Shown piece after piece: positions 8,376-15,631 of a stretch of DNA of 64,000 nucleotides. This DNA comes from Rapidithrix thailandica (lineage in GTDB: Bacteria; Bacteroidota; Bacteroidia; Cytophagales; Flammeovirgaceae): assembly GCF_039710355.1 (NCBI RefSeq), contig NZ_JBDKWZ010000004.1, positions 1 to 64,000 on the forward strand. The letters run 5' to 3'. The position numbers were made by a program, and so were the translations under genes. Each line of letters begins with the position of its first letter. The first letter of the stretch is position 1. The notes below the pieces were generated by a model that was given only the letters and a program-made list of their open reading frames with translations, was not told the DNA's origin and did no database searches.

Positions 8376-9016
8376 TGAAAAAATTATTTGTATTGCTTTG
8401 TATCGTACTTTGTTTTCATTCCTGTAAGACGGTTCCCAAAGGAAATATGGACAAAGTCTACTATGAATATAATGAAAAAGGTGTTCCGGAATATGCTGTG
8501 ATGATCTACGACCCGAAAACAGATTATGTCACTTATATTACAGCCAATACTGTAAACAATGGAATTGTTTGGATGAAGGGTAGGAAATTTCGAAACGATC
8601 GTTTGATAGGCTATCAATACATGTCTTCTGTAGTCCTTATTAATGGCTTGTCTTTGGACATTTGTAGTCCGTCTACAGATAAAGGCTATGATTTGACTTA
8701 TTTGATTGACGAAGAAAAAAATGGGGGGTCGGAAATCTATTTTGTAGGAGTCCTTCCCACAGATGACCGGTGCATCGTACCTCACAAAGCTGATTTTTTT
8801 CCCCGGAAGCTCAAACGAACTACAGGTATTGATTACAACCGGTTTTGGCCTCCCCATCACGATGTGATTAATGCGCTGAATGAAGATAAGTTTAGAGAAG
8901 CAAGGGTAATTTTGTTACAAAATGTCAGGGAAGAAGGCAAACGACAAGATGAAAAACAAAGAAGAATATTAGAAAGACTTAAACAGGAACAAGACTCTAC
9001 AAAAAAGAAAGAGTAG
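8372..9016 (+). CDS. Lipoprotein, candidate immunity protein of metalloprotease module 1
   Basis: A 214-aa protein whose start overlaps the protease stop (ATGA), so translation is probably coupled. FVLLCIVLCFHSCKTVPK is a lipoprotein signal with lipobox FHSC. The mature part has beta-rich stretches (YAVMIYDPKTDYVTYIT) and a charged coiled-coil tail (EEGKRQDEKQRRILERLKQE). A membrane-anchored periplasmic protein encoded directly behind a secreted protease fits an immunity role. It is only weakly similar to the partner of copy 2 but keeps the pattern of a conserved GYDLTYLID/FGYRYDVFM block and a C-x-S/E motif. Function is inferred from position. Confidence 0.62.
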   Translation: MMKKLFVLLCIVLCFHSCKTVPKGNMDKVYYEYNEKGVPEYAVMIYDPKTDYVTYITANTVNNGIVWMKGRKFRNDRLIGYQYMSSVVLINGLSLDICSPSTDKGYDLTYLIDEEKNGGSEIYFVGVLPTDDRCIVPHKADFFPRKLKRTTGIDYNRFWPPHHDVINALNEDKFREARVILLQNVREEGKRQDEKQRRILERLKQEQDSTKKKE

Positions 9017-9018
9017 TT

Positions 9019-9064
9019 CAAAAAGCCGGGTTTGTGGTGTAATTGCTGCAAATCCGGCTTTTTC
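9019..9064. terminator. Terminator after effector module 1
   Basis: AAAAAGCCGG paired with CCGGCTTTTT around an 18-26-nt middle; the 3' arm ends in a T run. The same hairpin stands after the second module at 42584-42626. Confidence 0.75.
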
Positions 9065-9187
9065 TTATTTATGAGGTAAAGGATTGAGCCTTTCAGGCCT
9101 CAATCCTTTTTGGTTTGTAAATCTGCTTGTATCCTTCAGTCCAATGTTTAACACTATTTTCAGACTTCTAAGGTAAATATCGGTTAT
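9065..9187 (-). pseudogene. Relic of an integrase 3' end
   Basis: Reading the minus strand from 9187, the frame gives TDIYLRSLKIVLN and then runs to a stop at 9065. The two full integrases here end TDIYLRSLGMVINN, including the catalytic tyrosine. Upstream of TDIYLRS the similarity is lost. The relic sits behind the same pair of terminators as integrase 2, so it marks a former element junction or an attachment site made from an integrase 3' end. Confidence 0.6.
9078..9112. terminator. Second hairpin (bidirectional terminator)
   Basis: AAAGGATTGAG paired with CTCAATCCTTT, flanked by A on the left and T on the right, so it can act on both strands. An equivalent hairpin is at 42734-42767, directly before integrase 2, where it would end both the cargo and the integrase transcripts. 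Confidence 0.7.
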
Positions 9188-9293
9188 ACATAAAGGTAAA
9201 ATAAGAAAATCCATACATCCGCTTGGGACGCACTTTTCTTATAAATTTTCTGTTTTAATATTTGATTTATTATTCAAGAAAAATAAGTGAATT

Positions 9294-10403
9294 ATGGTAG
9301 ATGTTATTAAAGAAATAAAGTTGTATAATTCCATAGCGAAAGAGAAACGAAAAAAGTATACACTAACTGTAGAAGAATTAGAAGAAAATTTAGCTCTATC
9401 TAGAGGGAGTTTAAATGTTATAAATCAAAAAAAATTAAACTTTTCAGCTTTTGCGTTATGGATAGCTGTCGCAAGGTGTTGGACTTCTAAAGAGCTTACA
9501 GATCCTGAATTAGAACGTAAGTCAAATGGGTTTGCATTATTATATGGAGATATGTTAAGTGAAGAAAAATTTGCTCTGATAAGTTCTGGAATTGAGCCTG
9601 TAAGAGATTTTTCTAAAACTTCAGGTATAGGACAAATAGCTCAAGGAGTAAATTTTTTATTTGCCCAAGAAATTTTAAAATTTCCAATTGTTGTAGACTT
9701 TGAGAGCTTTATTAAAAATAAAAACTCACACGCAGAGATAACTGGACCGAGACCTGATTTTATATTACACAAGGATAACACTGTAGAAAATAATATAGCC
9801 CTTCTTGAATCTAAAGGGCAGTATAATCCTCCTCTGACATCATCTACAAAAATTGTACTTAAAAAGGCCCTCAAACAGTGTGAAAATGGGCGATTAATAA
9901 TCTCTAATAACTTACCAATGTATAATATAAGTAAAACTTTTGGAACCGCTGTGATATTTTATAATGAACAAAGTTCGGAATCTAGTAAAATTCAATATGT
10001 TGACCCTGAGTATCCAAATGAAAACAGCACAAATAATCTTGATTTGATTCGATATCACTATGCTTCTTGGTTTTTTATAATGAAGAATTTTGTCATTTAT
10101 AAAAAGTTGATAAACAATGAATTTTTGGTTGAGTCAGATATAAAGAAAGCTAGAAAGAAAAAAATATTTGGTCAGCCATTTTATCTCTTTAAATATAATG
10201 CCGAAGAGCGATTTGAAGGATACGGTTTTGATTATGGGTTAAGGGTTGAAGTTGTTGATGTTTTGATGGGAAAAAAACAAAAATTTAATGAAATTCAATT
10301 TGATATAAATATCAAAGATACTCAAAAAAACAATTTTGAATATTTTAAAGATGGAACAATAATTTATTTTGGAAGTGAAAAAATGGGGAAGACTTACATA
10401 TAA
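9294..10403 (+). CDS. Orphan PD-(D/E)xK nuclease-like protein
   Basis: A 369-aa AT-rich gene, unlike the GC-rich element core beside it. GPRPDFILHKDN followed by NIALLESKGQ (about residues 150-178) fits a PD-x(n)-(E)xK nuclease core. The N-terminus is helical (LTVEELEENLALSRGSLNVI) and may bind DNA. The family was not recognised. It lies between the integrase relic and integrase 1, converging on integrase 1, and ends 28 bp from it. It is probably defence or accessory cargo. Confidence 0.5.
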   Translation: MVDVIKEIKLYNSIAKEKRKKYTLTVEELEENLALSRGSLNVINQKKLNFSAFALWIAVARCWTSKELTDPELERKSNGFALLYGDMLSEEKFALISSGIEPVRDFSKTSGIGQIAQGVNFLFAQEILKFPIVVDFESFIKNKNSHAEITGPRPDFILHKDNTVENNIALLESKGQYNPPLTSSTKIVLKKALKQCENGRLIISNNLPMYNISKTFGTAVIFYNEQSSESSKIQYVDPEYPNENSTNNLDLIRYHYASWFFIMKNFVIYKKLINNEFLVESDIKKARKKKIFGQPFYLFKYNAEERFEGYGFDYGLRVEVVDVLMGKKQKFNEIQFDINIKDTQKNNFEYFKDGTIIYFGSEKMGKTYI

Positions 10404-10431
10404 TAAATGGGTTAAATTTTTTTATATACTC

Positions 10432-11592
10432 CTACCAATCCTGGTTGGACAAACTATTGTTTATCACCATTCCCAGACTTCTCAAGTAAATATCCGTCAT
10501 TTCCAAGGAGTGATGCCTTAATTGGGTTTGCAGGGTTTTAATATCAATTCCGGCCCGGTAGGCATTGACCACGCCTGTATGCTTCCAGGAGTACAGGGTA
10601 ATCACTCCGTCAAACAAACCTAACTTGCGCAAGACGGCAATATGCTTGTCGGTAACCCTTACCCGTCTGAGTTGGGTTTTGCCCGGTTGCATATTATTGG
10701 CCCCGAAGATGTAATAGTCGGCCGGAATTTCGTCTATCTTCATTTGCTCCAGGATTTTTTGAAAGCCTTTGTTGATGGCCACCGTTTCCTGTTTGCCATT
10801 TTTGGAGACGTCCGGATACACGATGATATGTCCCTCTTTAAGGTTGACATGACCGGCTTTTAAACGGGTGATCTCCGTAGGCCTCAGAAAACCGTAATAG
10901 ATAAACCGGGTAAAGAAATACAAAGAGGGTTCGTGTTGTAACAAGTGCTCTTCAATGGCTGTTTTCTGTTCTTCGGAAAAGGCCTGGTTTTTTGAAGGCT
11001 TGTGCTTCCTTCGCTTGATGGAAGCCAAAGGGTTCTTCTCGATCACCTCCCGGCTGATCAAGACATTGAAAAAGGTCTTGAGAATGGTCAAACGGTTGTT
11101 AAACGTACTGTTGGAGACTTCCCGGTCAATGATGAGTTCATCAAAGTAGTCGTAGTACAGTTTCAAAGGCACGTCTTCAATTTTTTTGCCGGCTACCTCA
11201 TTGTCCTTTAGAAAAGCGATAAAGTCCTTAAACACGCTTTTATAGCTTTTTACCGACTCAGCCCTGGCGTTGACGGTTTTGAGTTTAAAAGCGAGTTCAA
11301 GGGCTTCTTGGATACTTTGTGTTTGCTTGTTGCTTTTCTTGCGGATCTTGGGCGCGTTGAATACCGCCCCTTTCTCCAGTTGGCTGTTGGTGTACTGGAT
11401 CAACTTTTTGGCATAGGCCTTTCGCTCTTTAGCGGTTTTGTATTTTGCGGGGATATAAACCCATTTGCGTTTGAGTTTATCAAGTTTGGCATCCCATGCA
11501 TAAAATTCCACGTACCACCTCTTTTTGAGGTCTCCGTTTCGATCCACCAAACGGGCGGGTTTATAGTCAAAGTGCAATTGTTCGTCCGGCAT
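10432..11592 (-). CDS. int: Tyrosine-type site-specific integrase, element 1
   Basis: A 386-aa tyrosine recombinase. An N-terminal SAM-like DNA-binding domain contains YKSVFKDFIAFLKDNEVAGK and FNNRLTILKTFFNVL. The catalytic domain shows FLRPTEITRLKAG (Arg I), a KNGKQ beta-hairpin Lys, YSWKHTGVV, LRHHSLEMTDIYLRS and the nucleophile Tyr 18 residues from the end. In box II the usual H-x-x-R-H is Y-S-W-K-H, with Lys in place of the second Arg. ATG 11592 (MPDEQLHFDY) is preferred; the longer TTG start at 11691 would place the palindrome at 11657-11685 inside the gene. Nearly identical to 42778-43938. Confidence 0.9.
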   Translation of the reverse strand: MPDEQLHFDYKPARLVDRNGDLKKRWYVEFYAWDAKLDKLKRKWVYIPAKYKTAKERKAYAKKLIQYTNSQLEKGAVFNAPKIRKKSNKQTQSIQEALELAFKLKTVNARAESVKSYKSVFKDFIAFLKDNEVAGKKIEDVPLKLYYDYFDELIIDREVSNSTFNNRLTILKTFFNVLISREVIEKNPLASIKRRKHKPSKNQAFSEEQKTAIEEHLLQHEPSLYFFTRFIYYGFLRPTEITRLKAGHVNLKEGHIIVYPDVSKNGKQETVAINKGFQKILEQMKIDEIPADYYIFGANNMQPGKTQLRRVRVTDKHIAVLRKLGLFDGVITLYSWKHTGVVNAYRAGIDIKTLQTQLRHHSLEMTDIYLRSLGMVINNSLSNQDW

Positions 11593-11656
11593 CGTTAAAC
11601 CAAGTTCTTTAATGATTTTTGTGTCAAAACCTGTGTCAATCGAGGGTATAAAGCAA

Positions 11657-11685
11657 GATAACCCACTGAAAATCAGTGGGTTATC
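11657..11685. promoter_or_regulatory. Perfect palindrome, candidate operator upstream of integrase 1
   Basis: Arms GATAACCCACTGA and TCAGTGGGTTATC match perfectly around AAA. The half TGAAAATCAGTGGGTT recurs with one mismatch inside the late promoter at 23326-23341, and also in element 2. It lies 65 bp upstream of the preferred integrase ATG. A shared regulator, perhaps the 54-aa HTH protein, could act at both. Confidence 0.55.
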
Positions 11686-11946
11686 TACCAAATGGTCGGG
11701 ATGACAGGAATGACTGAAAAAACGAGGGAATGGCTTGATACACAGAGGGAAAGGATTTTGTAGCAGCGGTTAACGCTTGTAGCAATGCGATTTGTAGCGG
11801 TACAGAGGGCTTTTGTTCCTCGGAGGTTACGACTTCTTTTGACCTTCATTTCGTCCATATTGTACGTTGTTTAGAAAAGTGAAACTTAATTGATCAAAGC
11901 ACCGGGGTAACCGGTACTTTGATCAAAAAGAAAAGGTCTTTCAATG
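11686..11946. other. Integrase leader region with long hairpin at 11890-11926
   Basis: About 260 bp with no convincing gene. At 11890-11926 a 16-bp stem (TTGATCAAAGCACCGG) with a 5-nt loop is followed by AAAAAG; it has one mismatch here and is perfect in element 2 (44236-44272). On the minus strand it follows the coil gene, so it probably terminates or attenuates transcription coming from the repressor side before the integrase. Confidence 0.5.
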
Positions 11947-12193
11947 TCAGTTGTTATGTTGAACTTTTTGAAGAAGGTGCTGGATCACAAGATCCTGTTG
12001 ATGTATTTTCTTTACGAAGAAATTTACCTGTTCACTGAGCTTTAAAACAGTCTGAAAAAGTACTTCGTTTTGAGCTTTTAGCTCTTGAATCTGTTCCAGG
12101 TGTAAATCAGTTAGCAGTAATGTGATGATTTTTTGAATGGTTCAAAGCGACCACATTGTCACCATGAACCTCTTGTGATTTGTTGATATTCAT
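11947..12193 (-). pseudogene. Frame-broken coiled-coil protein gene (possible +1 recoding), element 1
   Basis: From ATG 12193 the frame reads MNINKSQEVHGDNVVALNHS and stops at 12107. A second frame, shifted +1, overlaps and encodes LEQIQELKAQNEVLFQ and a coiled coil to 11947. Together they copy the tail of the neighbouring repressor, which has GDGVVAMNHS and then a coiled coil. The second frame has no good start codon. The same break and length (247 nt) occur in element 2, where the coil sequence differs but stays open. It is either a shared mutation or programmed frameshifting. Confidence 0.5.
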
Positions 12194-12263
12194 TTGAAAA
12201 TTAGATAATTATGTTGGTATATGAGTTAAAATGCATTATTGGGGAATAATAAAGTATTTTGAA

Positions 12264-12671
12264 TTATAGTCCTTTGAGTTTTAATAATTGGTCTTTGCAC
12301 TCCAGCAATTGTTTGTACAGTTCCCGGTTCTCTTTTCGCAGTTCTTCTAATTCCAATTTCTCAGAATCCTTAAGTGTTTTGTCCTGGTCAGGACCTGTAA
12401 TTTGGTTTCCCTGGCTGTGGTTCATGGCCACGACTCCATCCCCTTTGACTACCTGGCTTTGGTCACGGCTACCGGCTTGTGTTTCTTCAAAAAAGGCGGT
12501 GATAGGCATTTCTAAAGCGGCCGAAAGCTTCTCCAGCCATTTAGTTTCCACACTTTCTTTAGAAATTATATAATATAAGGTTGATTGCTTAATTCCAGAC
12601 TTTATAGCAACCTGTGGTACTTCTAATCCTTTTTCAGTAATCTTAGCCTTAATGTTCTTTCCTACATTCAT
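12264..12671 (-). CDS. XRE-family repressor with coiled-coil tail, element 1
   Basis: A 135-aa protein. Residues 1-60 are an XRE helix-turn-helix (NIKAKITEKGLEVPQVAIKS, STLYYIIS, ETKWLEKLSAALEMPITAFF). A linker with GDGVVAMNHSQGNQITG and a C-terminal coiled coil (LELEELRKENRELYKQLLEC) for oligomerisation follow. It is divergent from the early operon and probably the lysogeny-type repressor. Compared with element 2, the C-terminal two thirds are almost identical while the HTH differs at many positions. ATG 12671 is used; the longer frame starts at a TTG. Confidence 0.8.
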   Translation of the reverse strand: MNVGKNIKAKITEKGLEVPQVAIKSGIKQSTLYYIISKESVETKWLEKLSAALEMPITAFFEETQAGSRDQSQVVKGDGVVAMNHSQGNQITGPDQDKTLKDSEKLELEELRKENRELYKQLLECKDQLLKLKGL

Positions 12672-12858
12672 GAAAATCAATATTTTATAAAATTGATTAC
12701 AAAATACTCTATCAATATATTGGAATATTGTATCAGTATTTATATAATTGCATTGAAGTCAAACGCAAATTAATGTATAATAATGCAAAGATTTTGAAAA
12801 TGACTTCAAGAAATGGGGACCTCCCTAATTTATTGTTCTAAACCTACGTAAAAAAGCT
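12672..12858. promoter_or_regulatory. Divergent early control region, element 1
   Basis: A 187-bp AT-rich gap between the repressor and the early operon. TCAATATTTTATAAAATTGA (12677-12696) is nearly palindromic and CAATATATTG (12713-12722) is a perfect palindrome; both are candidate repressor operators. The 75 bp next to the repressor differ from element 2, whereas the rest, from TTTATATAATTGCATTGAAG on, is identical. The operator region thus changes together with the repressor HTH. Confidence 0.55.
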
Positions 12859-13251
12859 ATGAAAAAACAGCAACGCCAAGGCAAACCGGCCTTGAAAGCG
12901 GACCGGAATTCCTGTGTCAAATCCAAATCCCGGCCCAGCAACACCAATGACTTTGAATTGGCCCGGAGAATTCATTATTGCCTGTCCGCCCCCAGCAAAG
13001 CCAAGTTGCAAAACACAGTGCTTTCCCAGTGTGCCCGGAGACAGCACCCGGTGGCCCAACGGACGTATTACAATACCATCAGCGGTACGACCACGAATCC
13101 CTGGGTATTGATCGAATTGATGCGGGCTTTGCATTTAAACATCGAACAGTTGACCGACCCGGATTTTTACTTTGACGATCCTTTTAAAGGAATGCAGCGA
13201 AACGCCTTGGAATCCGAAATAGAAGAAAAACTAAGACTATGCACGCTTTAA
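12859..13251 (+). CDS. Small DNA-binding-like early protein, 130 aa (element 1)
   Basis: First gene of the early operon. The basic N-terminus (MKKQQRQGKPALKADRNS) is followed by a helical domain with QRTYYNTISGTTTNPWVLIE and LMRALHLNIEQLTDPDFYFD, which resembles an XRE-type fold that binds DNA. No exact family was recognised. It probably regulates early expression or replication. The end overlaps the next gene by 13 bp. The copy at 45206 is the same. Confidence 0.6.
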   Translation: MKKQQRQGKPALKADRNSCVKSKSRPSNTNDFELARRIHYCLSAPSKAKLQNTVLSQCARRQHPVAQRTYYNTISGTTTNPWVLIELMRALHLNIEQLTDPDFYFDDPFKGMQRNALESEIEEKLRLCTL

Positions 13252-13481
13252 CCCCTATTGCAATGGATTTGGAAAAGCTGAAAGTGGCCCTGCACAAGGG
13301 GGAGACTTCTAAAACCTTGGCCTTGGCGGCCGACTTGCAAAGCCGCTTTACGCAACTGGAAACGGACCTGAGTTCCAAACTCTGCTCTTACTCCCAGATC
13401 ATCCAGCGGCAACAAATGATGCTGGAGCTGTTGCAGGAACAAAACAAGGATTTACTCCGCTTGCTGGCCAAGCGCAAGTAA
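13239..13481 (+). CDS. Small coiled-coil protein, 80 aa (element 1)
   Basis: Overlaps the previous gene by 13 bp, so it is translationally coupled. It is almost wholly helical with heptad-like spacing (LAADLQSRFTQLETDLSSKL, IIQRQQMMLELLQEQNKDLL) and a basic end. It probably forms dimers or pairs with another coiled-coil protein of the element. Not recognised otherwise. Confidence 0.6.
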   Translation: MHALTPIAMDLEKLKVALHKGETSKTLALAADLQSRFTQLETDLSSKLCSYSQIIQRQQMMLELLQEQNKDLLRLLAKRK

Positions 13482-13521
13482 GCCGCTCTTATTCAACCCT
13501 TAATTTTAACCTTTCAAACGT

Positions 13522-14664
13522 ATGGCAGAATCAAACCCTCTGCAATCGCATAAGCGAAAAGCAGACATGCAGGCTTTTGCCGAAATTTTCCGGGAAAAGC
13601 CCTACTGGGAGCAGTACAAGCCGAAACAGCGGATTGCCCTGGTACTTTCCTTTGTGTGCAACGCCTTGAGCATTGCTGCGGCCTTTACCTTTCCCTTTCT
13701 CCAGCTGGCCGAACTGTTGCCTTATGTAGCCGAGGAAACGGCTTATTTCCTCAGCGGATTGATTACCCTGTGTCTTTTGGTGCTTCTGGAACTGGGCCTA
13801 CGGCTGGAGTTGCGCTATTTCTTTGTAGGCGCCTTGAAAAGCAACTGGCAGAAGATCAACCCGTTTAGCCTCCTCTGGGTGGCTTTGCTCTTTTCCCTGT
13901 CGGTCTTCAGCAGTATGAAAGGCGCGGAATTGTTTGTCTTACATACCGATACCCAGCAGGCGGCCCTGCTCAACGGCTTTCAAGAGGATACCGTCCAAAT
14001 CAACCGAGGTTTTCTCCAACGGATTGCCGAAGAGGAAAAAGCCCTGGCCGCCTACAAGGCTTCGGTGTCCTGGAAGGGCAAGATCAACATGTACAATCCC
14101 ATCACCCGGCAGGTGATTGCCGGGCATACTTCGGAGATCGCCCGGCTCAAAGCCGACTGGCGGGACGGGTTGCAACATGCGCAGGGCCGTTATGAACAGA
14201 AATCCGCGGAGCAAAAGCAGTTTACCCATACGGCGGCCCGGGTGATGATGGGTGTCAGCCTTTCGGTGGTGAGCCTGTTTTTGTTGAGTATGTGGTATAT
14301 CTACTACTTTGCCCACCGCTCGGTGCTGGAGGAACAAAGCCCGCAGGAGGCCTCCCGTCCGGTGCCGGTCACGGTCCCTTACGAACCGGAGCGGGAACGC
14401 CCCCAAATCGGTTTTCAAATCCCGGTAGTCAAAAAGAAGGACGCGAACGAGACGGCAGAAAGGGACGCGGAGACGGATAAAACGGATGGGGAAAAGCCGC
14501 GTGTAACGGAAGAAGAACGGGGCTACGACAGCCGTAGGCAAGGTTTTGAGATCATCTGCGACCATTGTGGCAAGACCGCGCTCAAGCAAAGACCCAACGC
14601 TCATTTCTGTTCGGACGCCTGCCGGATGGAGTACTGGAAACATAAAAACAAGAAAAAACAATGA
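13522..14664 (+). CDS. Membrane protein with C-terminal zinc ribbon, 380 aa (element 1)
   Basis: Hydrophobic segments at about 41-65, 76-98 and 115-133, a soluble coiled-coil loop (about 140-235), and a fourth span at about 240-262 (VSLSVVSLFLLSMWYIYYFA). A charged linker leads to a C-terminal zinc ribbon, CDHCGK...HFCSDACRMEYW. The ribbon resembles that at the start of the 28030 gene. The protein may tether the replication machinery or DNA to the membrane; this is inference. In the loop, AALLNGFQED is KVLLDNFQRD in element 2, a short block of change in an otherwise near-identical protein. Confidence 0.6.
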   Translation: MAESNPLQSHKRKADMQAFAEIFREKPYWEQYKPKQRIALVLSFVCNALSIAAAFTFPFLQLAELLPYVAEETAYFLSGLITLCLLVLLELGLRLELRYFFVGALKSNWQKINPFSLLWVALLFSLSVFSSMKGAELFVLHTDTQQAALLNGFQEDTVQINRGFLQRIAEEEKALAAYKASVSWKGKINMYNPITRQVIAGHTSEIARLKADWRDGLQHAQGRYEQKSAEQKQFTHTAARVMMGVSLSVVSLFLLSMWYIYYFAHRSVLEEQSPQEASRPVPVTVPYEPERERPQIGFQIPVVKKKDANETAERDAETDKTDGEKPRVTEEERGYDSRRQGFEIICDHCGKTALKQRPNAHFCSDACRMEYWKHKNKKKQ

Positions 14665-14903
14665 ATGAGAAAGTCAACCAATACGTACCGGGGGAAGAGG
14701 TGGTTGTTTCTACGGCAATGGGCGTTTTGCCCGCCCGGGTGCTCACCTACGAGGTGCATTACCCGACCACCCATCCCCAGGCCTTTTACAAACTCCGTCT
14801 CCTGCAAAATGGCCTGGAGCTGTGGAACGTTCCGGAAAACTGCCTGTTTCCTTCCCTGGGCCACTTTATGGCCGCTTATGATATTCACTACATGAACCTG
14901 TAA
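14661..14903 (+). CDS. Small SH3-like barrel protein, 80 aa (element 1)
   Basis: Overlaps the previous stop by 4 bp (ATGA). The pattern YVPGEEVVVSTAMGVLPARV and FYKLRLLQNGLELWNVPENC looks like a small five-stranded Tudor or SH3-like barrel. It probably works with the replication proteins that flank it. No family name was recognised. Confidence 0.55.
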   Translation: MNEKVNQYVPGEEVVVSTAMGVLPARVLTYEVHYPTTHPQAFYKLRLLQNGLELWNVPENCLFPSLGHFMAAYDIHYMNL

Positions 14904-14908
14904 TCCCT

Positions 14909-15631
14909 ATGTACTATCGCACCATTACCCAAATCGAAGAGACGGTGTTGGGCTGTTGTATCCAGGTGGTGGGGAGCGTGGAGCTGGCCCAAACCGTCGT
15001 CAACACGAACACCTTTTTACAGCCCGAAAACCGGGCGTTATGGCACTGCCTGCAAGAGATGCACAAAAAGCGCCAACCCATTGATATTCTCACGGTCATC
15101 CACCGGCTGGAAGGGCTTTTAAACAGCCAAAAGCAGCCCTTGAAAGCGTATTTCAAGATAGAGGAGCGCTACCGGCAGTTCCGGGAGCAGTACGCGGCCC
15201 AGGTGGCGCGGAAAGTGGATAGGGTGGTAGACCAGGCCAACTTGCAGTACTACTGTTTTGTGCTGGTGGAGGCGGCCTTGAGGCGGCAACTCTTTGCCGT
15301 CCTCAGCCGTCACGACAAAGGGGAGGACCGCAAAAAAATGCTGGACCTGATCTCCGATACCACCACGGATGTGATTACCCTGCTCAATGCCTTGTTGGAC
15401 TACAACGAAAAAGACTATGCCCTGTACGAGGATTTATTGAAGGTCCAGGAACAGTTTGACAAGAAAGTACAAAAGATCCAGGTGAGCCGGCGGTACCGGC
15501 TCCTGGCTTTGATCCAGGGTTTGCAGGAAACCCGGGGCCTGGTGGAGAAGCAGAACCTCCGCCTGGCGGCCCAGCTAGACAAAACCATTGACGAACTCCG
15601 AAACCACGCCAAACGCTATGCCCTCCTTTGA
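14909..15631 (+). CDS. DnaB N-terminal-domain-like protein, 240 aa (element 1)
   Basis: Residues 1-75 match the helical N-terminal domain of replicative helicase DnaB: IEETVLGCCIQVVGSVELAQ, TFLQPENRALWHCLQEMHKK, PIDILTVIHRLEG. The RecA-type motor domain of DnaB is missing; the rest is helical. The gene overlaps the DUF3987-type ATPase gene by 14 bp. The pair may split the scaffold and motor of a helicase, or the protein may recruit host primase. It is probably part of replication of the excised element. Confidence 0.68.
   Translation: MYYRTITQIEETVLGCCIQVVGSVELAQTVVNTNTFLQPENRALWHCLQEMHKKRQPIDILTVIHRLEGLLNSQKQPLKAYFKIEERYRQFREQYAAQVARKVDRVVDQANLQYYCFVLVEAALRRQLFAVLSRHDKGEDRKKMLDLISDTTTDVITLLNALLDYNEKDYALYEDLLKVQEQFDKKVQKIQVSRRYRLLALIQGLQETRGLVEKQNLRLAAQLDKTIDELRNHAKRYALL

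Noticed and set aside
11947..12193. Frame break as a sequencing error
   Set aside because: The same break is present in both elements although their downstream coil sequences differ, so an independent error in each is unlikely.
13939..14661. 240-codon minus-strand frame opposite the zinc-ribbon membrane protein
   Set aside because: A shadow frame rich in Pro, Arg and His, produced by GC-rich codon use of the plus-strand gene.
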